Positions 8,446 through 18,053 of a stretch of DNA of 64,000 bases are shown here, one piece after another; within the stretch, counting starts at the first letter, position 1; every line of letters starts with the position of its first letter. Below the pieces are notes generated by a model. The model made no database searches. It saw nothing but the letters and a program-made list of their open reading frames with translations, and was not told the origin of the DNA. This DNA comes from Ureibacillus manganicus DSM 26584. GTDB taxonomy: Bacteria; Bacillota; Bacilli; Bacillales_A; Planococcaceae. The stretch is taken from assembly GCF_000772945.1 (NCBI RefSeq), contig NZ_JPVN01000001.1:281993-345992 (forward strand), read 5' to 3'. The position numbers and the translations under genes were made by a program.

Positions 8446-11400
8446 TTACAGTTGTATATCCTTTACTGCGTTGTACAAATAAACAACTTTTTCATCAACA
8501 TCAAATCCTAAAACAGCTTTTACAGCTTCACTATAAATTCTGAGTTGAACACCATAACGTTCAGTCATTTCTTTCGTAAGTAGAGGTTCCTCTGCAAAAC
8601 GTGGTAAAATTTTATCTGTTTTATAGTCCAGTAAGATCCATCTGTCATTTTCATCCAAGAATAAACAGTCGATAATCCCTTGTATAATCTGTCGGTCTCC
8701 ATCTACATCCGTTCTACTTAATGTAAATGGTAATTCTCGATAGATTTTTTTAGCATGGATAAAACGTTTCCCGATAGCTGACTCAAAAAACTGCATAACC
8801 TTTTCACAATCAACTTCTTTCATTTCTTCTTCTGTTAACAGTTGTCGATTGACTAGATTTTGCAAGTACTCATTGATCTTTTCAATTGAGTCAAACCCTT
8901 CCTTAGGGGCATGTTGCATAACTGTATGAACAGCAGTACCTATTTCTGTACTAGTCAATCCTTCTTGATGGAGGAACACAGGTCTCTTTGCGACAGATTT
9001 AAATGTTCGGTGCTCCAAGAATTCCATTTCATCTTGTTCTTCTAAACGTTGCAGATTTTCGATTCGCTTAATTTCTGTAACACTTGTTTTAGATTTTTTT
9101 GTGATTGACTGTTGGAACGGATAGTTTGCAGTAAATCTTTTATTGATTTCTTCATACAAGGTTTCATCTACTTCATGTAAAACTTGTCCTTCCTTTTCGT
9201 CTTCAACATTCCAATTGTTACTATTTGAGAATGTTTCATTTGAAATAGCTGATATTTTCCATAAAGATGGATGTTGCACTGGCGAAAAAGAATGGTCATA
9301 GTATGATGAGAAGCATTCATGTCTTGCAATAGCTGGACCGATCCAATCTAGGTAAGTTTTTGCTCGTGCTCTTACATACTCTGGAAGCATTGCGCTTGAT
9401 GAATGACCTGCTTCACACCATTTTGCGAAAGTTTTCTCATAATCCTTAACTGATCCAACTAAAATTAGGCGTTCTTTTGCACGGGTCATAGCGACATATA
9501 AAATACGCATTTCTTCCGCTTTCATCTCTAAAATCTTCTTTTCCTTCATCGCTAAAAAAGGTAGAGATGTATACATAATCCTGTTTTCTGGATCTATAGC
9601 TTTTACAGCAAAACCATATTTTTGGTCGAACAAATAGGAGTTAGAGAAGTCTTTTTGATTGAATTCTCGTCCAAGTCCTGCAACAAATACAACAGGAAAC
9701 TCTAGTCCTTTCGATGAGTGGATCGTGACTAATCGAACAACGTCATCTTTCTCACCAATTGATTTTGCTACACCTAAATCATCTCCCCTAGACTTCATTC
9801 GATTGATAAAGCGTAAAAATCGGAACAATCCTCGGAATGATGTTTTTTCATACATTAACGCACGATCATGCAATGTTCTTAAATTGGCCTGGCGCTGTTT
9901 GCCATTTGCCATAGCCCCTGCCATTTCATAATAGTTGGTGTCACTATAAATCTTCCATATTAAATCTGCTAGTGACCCTCTTCTTGCCATATCTCTCCAT
10001 ACTTCAAGGTTCTGTAGGAACACATGGAGTTTCTCTGCAGTCGTGTATGAAATGCCCGAGCGTTCTTCTTTGACAAACGTCTTCATAGCCTCATAGAAAG
10101 GCACATTTTTCTTCGCTAAACGAATAAGTGCTAGTTCATTTTCCTTTAATCCAACAAATGGTGAGCGTAAGACAGAAGCCAAAGGTATATCTTGATATGG
10201 ATTATCTACAACAGATAGAACATTTAACATAACCATGACTTCTAACGCCTCAAAATAACCTTTTGAGGATTCAGCATAAAGTGGGATTCCAGCAGCTTTA
10301 AATTCTTCGACCAAATCGCTAGACCAATTCATTGATCGCATTAGAATAACGATATCACTATACCGCAGTGGACGAACTCTTTTTTCCGGATCTTTTTCTT
10401 TGGCATTATAAACAGTTGCTCCACTTGCCATTAATTCTTTAATTCGTTTAATAATAAATCTTGCTTCTTGTTGAGATTTTGCAATTTCTTCTTCACTAAT
10501 TGTATCAACTGCTTTAAATTCATCTTCTAGTTCTTCAGATTCCCCATTATCTTGATACTCATATAAAACTGCTAATTCAACAGGGGTTTCCACTTCATCA
10601 TAAGGCGCACTTGGTTTTAAGCCTGCTTTTTCGTCATAAACAATTTCACCAACTGATTGTCCCATAATTTGTTCAAATACAAAATTTGTTGCATGTAAAA
10701 CTTCTTTTCGACTTCGGAAGTTAGCATTCAAATCTATTTTCAAACCAGATGAAACAGAAACAGGTTTTTCTTCAAAGGTTAAATATTTGTTTAAAAATAA
10801 CATAGGCTCCGCTAGACGGAATCGATAAATTGATTGTTTAACATCTCCAACCATAAACAGATTTCCATCGGCTTCTTTACCAGACTTCACTAAATTCAAA
10901 ATTGTTTCTTGAAGCATATTTGTATCTTGATATTCATCTACAAGAACTTCCTTAAACTTTGCTTGAAAATCATTTGCCACATCAGATGGTTGTAATTTTC
11001 CACTTTGATTAACAGATAAAATTTCAAGAGCGTAGTGTTCTAAGTCTGAGAAATCTAAAAGTCCGCGCTCTAATTTAGCATCTTTAAATTTCTTACCGTA
11101 GTTTTCTGTCAGTTCAACTAATGTTTCAATCATAGGTGCCATCAAACGAATTTCTTCTATTAATCTTAAAGGTGTTCTAGTGAAAAAATCGTCTTTAATT
11201 TTAGAAACTACTTTTTTCGCTTGGTCCCGTTTATCCTTGGCCAATTTCTTTAACTCAGGATCACTATCTTGTTTTTTTCGGGATAACGTCGCCCACTTTA
11301 ACGAATGAAAGTATTCATACAATTCTTCCCATGTACTGTTCTCTAATCGTCTGAAAGCTTCCTGCAATAACACAAAGTCTAACTCAGCAGTTTCACCATA

Positions 11401-12174
11401 TGGAGCAGGTCCATCTGGCAATAAAGCAAGTTCGCGTACTTCTTCTATATAAGAATAGGCTTCTTGGAGGCTGAATTTTATAGCACTTTTCACATGACTT
11501 ATATAAGGTAAATCATCTATTTTGACATCATCTTCTAACTTGTACTGCTTTGATAATGAATGTAACCATTCATTAGGCTTTGGATGTACAAGTGAAGTTT
11601 GATATAGCTTATCAATTAATGTTTCGATTTCTTGATCATCTCGATCAGATGTAAAACTATCTACTAAACGATAGATAGCATTTACTTTATCTTCATCCTT
11701 GTTGTCATAGGCTTCTTCAAGAACTTCTGCTAAAACATCATCTTTTATTAATGAAGATTCTCCTTCATTAGCAATTCGGAACCCCGGATCGATATTAAGT
11801 AAATAAGCATATTGACGGACAATAGCTAAACAGAATGAATGTAGCGTTGAGATTTGTGCTTTATTCACCAAACTAAGCTGTCTTCTTAAATGCTGATTAC
11901 TTGGGTCTTTGGCAATTTCTTTTTCTAATGCTTCTGCCATACGATGTCGCATTTCTGCTGCAGATGCATTCGTAAAAGTCACGACAAGCAATTCGTCAAC
12001 ATCAATCGGATTTTCTTTGTCTATTACTTTTTCAATCATTCGATTGATTAGGACTGCAGTTTTACCGGAACCAGCCGCGGCTGAGACAAGCGTATCTTGA
12101 CCGGAAGCCCAAATTGCCTTCCATTGTTCATCTGTCCATGTTACATCTGGACCTTTAGTTGGAATCTCGCGCAT
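8446..12174 (-). CDS. addA: ATP-dependent helicase/nuclease subunit A (AddA)
   Basis: 1242-residue UvrD-like helicase with a C-terminal RecB-type nuclease domain; with AddB it resects double-strand breaks and loads RecA. Walker A AAAGSGKTA (about 32-40), motif II VDEYQDTN, motif III GDVKQSIYRFR, TIHSSKGLEFPVVF and VAMTRAKERL are all present. The nuclease motif GIIDCLFLD ... LLDYKTDK sits near residue 1180, so it should be nuclease-active. The start overlaps addB by 20 bp, the usual translational coupling in Bacillales. Confidence 0.97.
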   Translation of the reverse strand: MREIPTKGPDVTWTDEQWKAIWASGQDTLVSAAAGSGKTAVLINRMIEKVIDKENPIDVDELLVVTFTNASAAEMRHRMAEALEKEIAKDPSNQHLRRQLSLVNKAQISTLHSFCLAIVRQYAYLLNIDPGFRIANEGESSLIKDDVLAEVLEEAYDNKDEDKVNAIYRLVDSFTSDRDDQEIETLIDKLYQTSLVHPKPNEWLHSLSKQYKLEDDVKIDDLPYISHVKSAIKFSLQEAYSYIEEVRELALLPDGPAPYGETAELDFVLLQEAFRRLENSTWEELYEYFHSLKWATLSRKKQDSDPELKKLAKDKRDQAKKVVSKIKDDFFTRTPLRLIEEIRLMAPMIETLVELTENYGKKFKDAKLERGLLDFSDLEHYALEILSVNQSGKLQPSDVANDFQAKFKEVLVDEYQDTNMLQETILNLVKSGKEADGNLFMVGDVKQSIYRFRLAEPMLFLNKYLTFEEKPVSVSSGLKIDLNANFRSRKEVLHATNFVFEQIMGQSVGEIVYDEKAGLKPSAPYDEVETPVELAVLYEYQDNGESEELEDEFKAVDTISEEEIAKSQQEARFIIKRIKELMASGATVYNAKEKDPEKRVRPLRYSDIVILMRSMNWSSDLVEEFKAAGIPLYAESSKGYFEALEVMVMLNVLSVVDNPYQDIPLASVLRSPFVGLKENELALIRLAKKNVPFYEAMKTFVKEERSGISYTTAEKLHVFLQNLEVWRDMARRGSLADLIWKIYSDTNYYEMAGAMANGKQRQANLRTLHDRALMYEKTSFRGLFRFLRFINRMKSRGDDLGVAKSIGEKDDVVRLVTIHSSKGLEFPVVFVAGLGREFNQKDFSNSYLFDQKYGFAVKAIDPENRIMYTSLPFLAMKEKKILEMKAEEMRILYVAMTRAKERLILVGSVKDYEKTFAKWCEAGHSSSAMLPEYVRARAKTYLDWIGPAIARHECFSSYYDHSFSPVQHPSLWKISAISNETFSNSNNWNVEDEKEGQVLHEVDETLYEEINKRFTANYPFQQSITKKSKTSVTEIKRIENLQRLEEQDEMEFLEHRTFKSVAKRPVFLHQEGLTSTEIGTAVHTVMQHAPKEGFDSIEKINEYLQNLVNRQLLTEEEMKEVDCEKVMQFFESAIGKRFIHAKKIYRELPFTLSRTDVDGDRQIIQGIIDCLFLDENDRWILLDYKTDKILPRFAEEPLLTKEMTERYGVQLRIYSEAVKAVLGFDVDEKVVYLYNAVKDIQL

Positions 12175-15100
12175 CGTTATTCAACTCCTCACTAATTTTG
12201 GTCACCACAACATCTGATTTTTCAGTTTGTAATTTATGATATTTTTGCATATTATCAGAAACGTCAAATTGACAGACTGATTTAAATGAGCAAAAATCGC
12301 AAGCCGTTTTAGATTTTAATTTATAAGGGCGGATTGAAGTTTCCCCACTTAAAATTCCATTCCCAGCTTCTTGATGTTTCTTTCGAACAAATTGTTGTAA
12401 ATTTTGCATATCTAATGGCTGAACAACACGAGAATTTCTTTGGTAAACAGATCCATCATTTTTAAATTGAACAGGAACAATAATCGACTTTCCTGATACT
12501 TCTAATTCTTCATCCATTAAAACAAGAGCAGTTGGATCTTCTGAGAGCAATCCTTTCATTCGATATTGTCTTAATCGTTCAATTTCAAGTTTACCTTCGT
12601 CCAATTCTTCTTCCAATTTTAGTAGAGGATTGTGAACATGCACATACAAAACTCCTGCTGGTTGTGCAATGCCTTCTATCCAATGGCTAGCATTATCTAC
12701 AGCAACATTTAAATACGTTAATAATTGTAGAGATAAGCCGTGATAAACTTCATTTAAATCTAAGTCTCTGCTGGAAGATTTATAGTCGACCACTCGTAGA
12801 TAGGATTTTTCGTTAATTTCCGCACTATCAATTCGGTCAATTCGTCCGCGCAATCGCATTTTTCTTCCACCGTCTAAGTCAATTTCAAGAGGAGGTAACA
12901 TCTCTTTCCCAGGTCCAAATGATGCTTCAATCGCAATTGGTTTAAAGCCTGAAGATTTCGCTTGATGAGACAAAGCAATCATCGTTTTTTCTACAATGCG
13001 CATTAACTTATGTTGGATATATCGATAGCGGGCACTACTTAATAATATTTGGTGTGAGAAAACAGGTACTATGTGTTCGACAGCTTGTCTTGCTAGAAGA
13101 GTACACTGTTCACGGGATAGTTTATTCCAATGAATCTTATGTTTGTTCGTCTCCATGGAGATCCATTTTAACGCCTCATGGAATAAATCCCCCATCGCAA
13201 AGGTTTCTAACTTATATTCAACACGTTCTTCTAACCCTAAACCGTAAGTAGAAAAATGAGCAAATGGACAGCTATAGAACTTTTCAATACGAGAAACACT
13301 TGAATTCAAATCTGTTCCATACAATTCATCTGTAATGTCTTGGGTAAGATTTTCCGCTTCGTTTTTCTTTTCTAACGGTCGCATGACAGCTTCCAGCATG
13401 ATTTTCCACTTAGCATCTTGCTCATAAAATCTTTTTAAAGCTACCCACTCTGGTGATAATTCATGTGTGTACTGGGCTTGTCTCAGTTGCATCATTAAAT
13501 ACGCAACAGATGTCCGTGGGTGTCTAATATAAGAAAGAACATTATCCTGTTCTAATTCTTCAATAGGGTCAATTAAAATTCGTTGATGAGGCAATGTTTT
13601 TTGTCCATCGACCTCAAATAATTTGTGTAATCGATTAACATATAAAGATGGTAATAATGATTTACTCTCCTCGTCGGAGCTTGCAAAGGTCACATATAGC
13701 CGATCAGTAGGTGATGAAAACGCACGATAAATTAGAAATGCTTCTTGTAATAGTCGGTGCTTCGATGTAGGTGACAGCTCTGTATCAACAGCAGCAAACC
13801 ATCCACGTTCTGTATCGGTAATTAAACCTTCATAGTCCATACGCATCGGATATACACCATCATTGACACCGATGACAAATACAACTTTCATATTATCATA
13901 GCGAGAATATTCTACTGTCCCGACTTTTACTTCATCAACTGCAGGCGGGATATTTGAAAACTCTAACGTATCGTAGCCCTCGTCTAAGATTTTCGCAGCT
14001 TCTTCAACGGTCATTTTTTGATCGCCAAACATGATGACAAACTGATCTAGAACGTTTACCCATTTGTTCCAAGCTTGATCATGTTCACTTGCTTCATTTA
14101 ACTGATGTTGACCAAGTTCTGAATCCTTTAACGCTTGAAGTTTCTCATAAATTTGTAACTCTTCGATAAATTGATAAAGGCAAATTGCAATCTCACGACC
14201 TGTTTCAGCATTTGCTAGTTTGTTCTGCAATTGTTCAAGTGGTCCACGGATCATATCCCTTATCTCGTCAATAATTTTTTGGATTGATAATTCTTCATCC
14301 GTTTGACGATTTGTTAAGAACTCTAATCCCCTATATTTTTTGTACAACCATCTTGATTTCTCAAACCATCTATACCCATAAATCCCTTGTGCAATTACAA
14401 AGTTTTCGAAGCGGTCAGCTTTTTCCCGCATTTCATTTACATCACTTTTCAATGGGAAAAACAAATCCGTCTTTACACTTCTAAAGACTGGCTCATACTG
14501 CCATTTTGAAGTTACTACTTCAAGAATTGAACGACTAAATTCAATTAAAGGGTGGTGTAACATCGTTTTCTTTTCGTTTGTAAATACTGGAATATCGTAT
14601 TGAGAAAATGTCGTTAATATCAGTGGGTCATAAACATCTGCTTGACGATACATAATCCCAATATCTTTATAACGTACATTTTCCTCCTTCACTAATCGAC
14701 ATATTTCCCGGGCAATCGCGTGAACCTCTGCACGTCTATTTGCGCCTTCAAATATACGAACAAATCCTTGTGCTTTTCTTGAGTTCCAAATCGGCTCATG
14801 AAAATTCGCTTCTATATGTTTTAAATCAAGATTGTTATATCGATAGCTTCCAAAAAAATGTTCCCGCGGTTCAATATCGACTTGTAGATTTTTTGCTTCT
14901 TCCATTAATTTATCGTACATTACAGCACCACGGAAAAATAACGCTTGGTCATCATCTTTGTCGTGCTCATCTTCGAGTGGAAGCACTACCGTGACACGTT
15001 CAGCAAATAATAATAACTGTTTAATAATTTCAAACTCACGAACCGTAAATTGAGTAAATCCATCAATATAAATATGTGCCTCTTTAACTTTTTGCGAGTT

Positions 15101-15679
15101 TTTCAATTGCTCTAACAAAACTGGATAATAGGCTTCTCCGTCTACATAAGTATCCCCAAGCTCCTGCTCTAACTCTTGTAAAATAATTTGCAAATCTTTT
15201 GTTTTTGAAAGCAATGTATGTGGGGCTTGTTTTTCTTCGAGTTGTGCGATAATTTCATTTAAAGTATTACTTTGGATATTAAATTGACTGAATTCTTTTA
15301 TTAACTGTACTACTTCATTTGTAAATCCTCGCTTATCCGCAGCTTGACGAAATAGTGAGAATTTATCTTTATTTTCCATTAATAATCTTCGTATTAACAT
15401 TTGGTAACCAATTTTGTCTATTCTATCTCTAGCGATACCACCTGTTTCCTGCAATATGTACCATGCAAGACGTTTAAATGTCATTACTTGGGCACGCATA
15501 ATACCACTGATTTCATATTTGTTCGTTAAGTCATATTCTGTTGAGAAGGACATTTGGTCTGGAACAATGATATAAATCGGTGCACCAAGTGGATCTTTCT
15601 TTAGCTCTTTTACAATCTCCTTATGAATGGTACTTGTTTTCCCTGCACCCGCTCGTCCACTAATGACTCTTAAAGACAT
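12155..15679 (-). CDS. addB: ATP-dependent helicase/nuclease subunit B (AddB)
   Basis: 1174-residue partner of AddA. The N-terminal Walker A is GRAGAGKTS (about 8-16). The C-terminal part carries a second nuclease domain (RGRIDRID and VVDYKSSS). The four cysteines of the structural 4Fe-4S cluster are visible: one in KFYSCPFAHF and three in ACDFCSFKSVC near the C-terminus. In the family the inactive helicase part scans for the Chi sequence. It is the first gene of the addBA operon; AGGAAA-type sites precede the ATG at 15679. Confidence 0.96.
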   Translation of the reverse strand: MSLRVISGRAGAGKTSTIHKEIVKELKKDPLGAPIYIIVPDQMSFSTEYDLTNKYEISGIMRAQVMTFKRLAWYILQETGGIARDRIDKIGYQMLIRRLLMENKDKFSLFRQAADKRGFTNEVVQLIKEFSQFNIQSNTLNEIIAQLEEKQAPHTLLSKTKDLQIILQELEQELGDTYVDGEAYYPVLLEQLKNSQKVKEAHIYIDGFTQFTVREFEIIKQLLLFAERVTVVLPLEDEHDKDDDQALFFRGAVMYDKLMEEAKNLQVDIEPREHFFGSYRYNNLDLKHIEANFHEPIWNSRKAQGFVRIFEGANRRAEVHAIAREICRLVKEENVRYKDIGIMYRQADVYDPLILTTFSQYDIPVFTNEKKTMLHHPLIEFSRSILEVVTSKWQYEPVFRSVKTDLFFPLKSDVNEMREKADRFENFVIAQGIYGYRWFEKSRWLYKKYRGLEFLTNRQTDEELSIQKIIDEIRDMIRGPLEQLQNKLANAETGREIAICLYQFIEELQIYEKLQALKDSELGQHQLNEASEHDQAWNKWVNVLDQFVIMFGDQKMTVEEAAKILDEGYDTLEFSNIPPAVDEVKVGTVEYSRYDNMKVVFVIGVNDGVYPMRMDYEGLITDTERGWFAAVDTELSPTSKHRLLQEAFLIYRAFSSPTDRLYVTFASSDEESKSLLPSLYVNRLHKLFEVDGQKTLPHQRILIDPIEELEQDNVLSYIRHPRTSVAYLMMQLRQAQYTHELSPEWVALKRFYEQDAKWKIMLEAVMRPLEKKNEAENLTQDITDELYGTDLNSSVSRIEKFYSCPFAHFSTYGLGLEERVEYKLETFAMGDLFHEALKWISMETNKHKIHWNKLSREQCTLLARQAVEHIVPVFSHQILLSSARYRYIQHKLMRIVEKTMIALSHQAKSSGFKPIAIEASFGPGKEMLPPLEIDLDGGRKMRLRGRIDRIDSAEINEKSYLRVVDYKSSSRDLDLNEVYHGLSLQLLTYLNVAVDNASHWIEGIAQPAGVLYVHVHNPLLKLEEELDEGKLEIERLRQYRMKGLLSEDPTALVLMDEELEVSGKSIIVPVQFKNDGSVYQRNSRVVQPLDMQNLQQFVRKKHQEAGNGILSGETSIRPYKLKSKTACDFCSFKSVCQFDVSDNMQKYHKLQTEKSDVVVTKISEELNNDARDSN

Positions 15680-15764
15680 TTCCTCTCCCCCTTTTTAGGT
15701 CTTTTCTATATGATTAAGTTTTAATAATATTATTTTACTATATTTATAACTTGCTGTTATGAAT

Positions 15765-15805
15765 ACAAAAAAGCGATTTACATAACACTTTATTGTAAAC
15801 CGCAT
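15765..15805 (-). terminator. Terminator of the TVP38-type gene
   Basis: Stem GCG-A-TTTACA / TGTAAA-C-CGC (one mismatch) around a 10-base loop, with a plus-strand A-run before it giving a U-run on the minus transcript. It separates this gene from addB. Confidence 0.65.
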
Positions 15806-15825
15806 GATGTATAGAAACAAATATA

Positions 15826-16449
15826 TTACTTCGCCTTTTTCTGGTAGGATGCTTCTTTTAAATCTTTTTCAACTCTCTTATTTAATCGTTTCTCCACGGT
15901 TTTACTTATTATCCATAGAAGGAATATACCAATCGCAACGAATAGAAGCTTTATTGGATTTGTAAAGTAGGAAGCAATATCATATCCGAGCACACTAATA
16001 CTTAAAACCATGACAAACTTCCCTGCTAAAATAACAAAAAGATAATATTTTTTTTTTATGTGAGAAAGTCCAGCGACAATATTCACAAGGACAGATGGTG
16101 TAAATGGAAAGCATAATAAAATAAATAAGGGACTTAGGCCTCTCATATCGACAAATTTTATGAGCTTTTGGACATTTTCTCTTTCAATAAATCGCTTTAG
16201 CTTAGGATGTCTTCCGAATTTTCTAACAATTAAAAAGACAACATACGAGCCAAGCACAGTTCCAACCCACGATAGGAAAAAACCTAACCATAAACCATAA
16301 GAACTAACATTTGCTACAACGATGACGACAAGGGGCAAAAAGGGTAATAATGCTTCCAAGAAAGGAAGCAAAATTCCAATTAGCGGTCCGAGTGTACGAT
16401 AACTTGAAGCCAATGATTGGATATTTTCTTCTGTAAACCATTCACTCAA
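15826..16449 (-). CDS. TVP38/TMEM64 (DedA-like) membrane protein
   Basis: 207-residue integral membrane protein of the SNARE-associated/VTT-domain family, with members implicated in lipid scrambling or transport. It shows LPFLPLVVIVVANVSSYGLWLGF, the glycine-rich WVGTVLGSYVVFLIVRKFGR, and FPFTPSVLVNIVAGLSHI, which are typical VTT-domain segments, followed by two further helices and a highly charged tail (about 40 residues). TTG at 16447-16449 is favoured as start because AGGTGG lies six bases before it; an upstream in-frame TTG (16464) has no good site. It neighbours addB in the same direction but has its own terminator. Confidence 0.8.
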   Translation of the reverse strand: MSEWFTEENIQSLASSYRTLGPLIGILLPFLEALLPFLPLVVIVVANVSSYGLWLGFFLSWVGTVLGSYVVFLIVRKFGRHPKLKRFIERENVQKLIKFVDMRGLSPLFILLCFPFTPSVLVNIVAGLSHIKKKYYLFVILAGKFVMVLSISVLGYDIASYFTNPIKLLFVAIGIFLLWIISKTVEKRLNKRVEKDLKEASYQKKAK

Positions 16450-16559
16450 TTGGTACCACCTCAACTCACAATGATGTTTTAAATCTAAATCTGATGATTG
16501 GATAACTTTATATCTATGTACGACATAACATTAACGTGATAAAATTACAATTGGTTCCA

Positions 16560-16589
16560 TAGACATTCTTTGGCACTATTTATTATAAT
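16560..16589 (+). promoter_or_regulatory. Sigma-A promoter of azlCD
   Basis: TAGACA (16560-16565), 18 bp, TATAAT (16584-16589), about 57 bp before the azlC start. One mismatch from consensus in the -35 box. Confidence 0.55.
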
Positions 16590-16645
16590 ATAAAACCAAA
16601 TATTTTGAACATTATACTCCCTATTTTTGAAAGGAGATATTTCAA

Positions 16646-17365
16646 TTGGTATCACAAACTGAAATGAAAACAGTGACTACAGATTCATTTTCTCAAGGAA
16701 TACGAGATTGTATACCAACATTACTCGGATACATAAGTATTGGACTAGCTTTTGGAGTTATAGGAATCACATCTAACTTATCAATATTAGAAATTTTCTT
16801 ATTGTCTGTTTTTGTTTATGCAGGCTCAGCTCAGTTTATTTTTTGTGGATTGTATGTTGCAGGTGCACCTGTATCCATCATTATTATTACAACATTCATC
16901 GTAAATCTTCGACACTTCTTAATGTCATTGACAGTTGCGCCTCATTTAACTAGATACTCGTCACTTCGCAATATTGGTTTCGGTTCATTATTAACAGATG
17001 AAACATTTGGTGTAGCTGTGACAAAGCTAATGAAAGAAAATCACCTTGGTGGCAGGTGGATGGATGGGTTAAATTTAACTGCTTATTTATCATGGATTGC
17101 TGCTTGTACATTAGGTGGAATTGTTGGTAAATGGATTCCTGATGCAGAAAGTTGGGGGTTAGATTTTGCCCTGGTTGCGATGTTCGTTGCTTTACTTGTA
17201 CTTAACTTGGTGGATGTAGGAAAATCTAAACTAATGCATTATTTAAAGTTGATCGGTTGCGTCGCGGTTTGTATGTATATCCTTTCTTATTTTTTACCTG
17301 GCCACTTAGCCGTTTTGTTTTCAACAATTATTGTTGCAACAATTGGGGTGGTGACTGAGAAATGA
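16646..17365 (+). CDS. azlC: Branched-chain amino acid exporter large subunit, AzlC family
   Basis: 239-residue membrane protein of the AzlC/YgaZ family; with AzlD it exports branched-chain amino acids or analogues (4-azaleucine resistance in B. subtilis). Characteristic pieces are GIRDCIPTLLGYISIGLAFGV, VYAGSAQFI and NLRHFLMSL, the last two being the family signature. The start is TTG at 16646, nine bases after AAAGGAG; the first in-frame ATG is six codons later without a site. Its stop overlaps the azlD start by four bases (ATGA). No AzlB-type regulator is adjacent. Confidence 0.92.
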   Translation: MVSQTEMKTVTTDSFSQGIRDCIPTLLGYISIGLAFGVIGITSNLSILEIFLLSVFVYAGSAQFIFCGLYVAGAPVSIIIITTFIVNLRHFLMSLTVAPHLTRYSSLRNIGFGSLLTDETFGVAVTKLMKENHLGGRWMDGLNLTAYLSWIAACTLGGIVGKWIPDAESWGLDFALVAMFVALLVLNLVDVGKSKLMHYLKLIGCVAVCMYILSYFLPGHLAVLFSTIIVATIGVVTEK

Positions 17366-17685
17366 CAACTAATCTAGCTATGTTTCTAATTATTTTAGGG
17401 TGTGCTGTGGTTACTTGGTTACCAAGGGTCATCCCATTTATGCTTGTTCGAAGCGTTCAATTGCCAGATGTTGTACTTAGATGGTTAACATACATACCGG
17501 TTTGTATATTAAGTGCGCTAGTTATAGAATCCCTTCTTAATGCTGAGGGGAAATTTGTTACCTTTGAGTGGCTAAATTTAATGGCATTTATCCCAACGGT
17601 TTTTGTTGCGATTTTCACTAAGAGTTTATCTCAAACCGTGATTGCTGGTGTGTTGACGATGGCGGTTTTAAGAAATCTATTTTAA
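17362..17685 (+). CDS. azlD: Branched-chain amino acid exporter small subunit, AzlD family
   Basis: 107-residue membrane partner of AzlC with four hydrophobic segments. VTWLPRVIPFMLV near residue 20 and RWLTYIPVCILSALV are family-typical. It starts inside the azlC stop (ATGA overlap), so the two are translationally coupled at near-equal amounts, as expected for a heteromeric exporter. The operon ends at the strong terminator at 17720-17753. Confidence 0.92.
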   Translation: MTTNLAMFLIILGCAVVTWLPRVIPFMLVRSVQLPDVVLRWLTYIPVCILSALVIESLLNAEGKFVTFEWLNLMAFIPTVFVAIFTKSLSQTVIAGVLTMAVLRNLF

Positions 17686-17719
17686 GCTAGTAGTTATATA
17701 GAGGGACAAACTGTACATA

Positions 17720-17753
17720 AAAATGCGATGGATTATAGAATCCATCGCATTTT
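17720..17753. terminator. Bidirectional terminator between azlD and csbA
   Basis: Perfect 15-bp stem AAAATGCGATGGATT/AATCCATCGCATTTT with a 4-base loop, with A/T tails on both sides, between convergent azlD (+) and csbA (-). Confidence 0.92.
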
Positions 17754-17758
17754 CGTTG

Positions 17759-18013
17759 TTATTCATCATCACGATTACTATTCTTAACACGTTTTATCAT
17801 TCTCGTAGCGTACCAAAAACCAATTGTTAATGATAATGCATCAACAACAAAAACAATTGCTGGAGTAGAATATCCGGCATAAACAGATGCTGCAATAAGG
17901 GCAATCGATAAAATTAGTGCTACGATGTGATTATAGGTTAATCGTGTAAAAAGAACGACTAATAATCCAGGTAAAAATAGTGCAAGTATTATTTTATCTA
18001 CGACTGACTCCAT
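17759..18013 (-). CDS. csbA: CsbA family membrane protein (DUF2198)
   Basis: 84-residue protein with three hydrophobic segments. LPGLLVVLFTRLTYNHIVAL near the N-terminus matches the CsbA pattern. B. subtilis CsbA is a sigma-B-controlled protein of unknown role. AGGAG lies seven bases before the ATG. It follows minJ by 40 bp in the same direction, so the two may form an operon. In B. subtilis csbA is close to uvrBA; here it has stayed in the same neighbourhood in a changed order. No sigma-B promoter was found. Confidence 0.75.
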   Translation of the reverse strand: MESVVDKIILALFLPGLLVVLFTRLTYNHIVALILSIALIAASVYAGYSTPAIVFVVDALSLTIGFWYATRMIKRVKNSNRDDE

Positions 18014-18053
18014 AATAAGACTCCTCTTGTACCCCTTGCTTTGATTCCCGGAA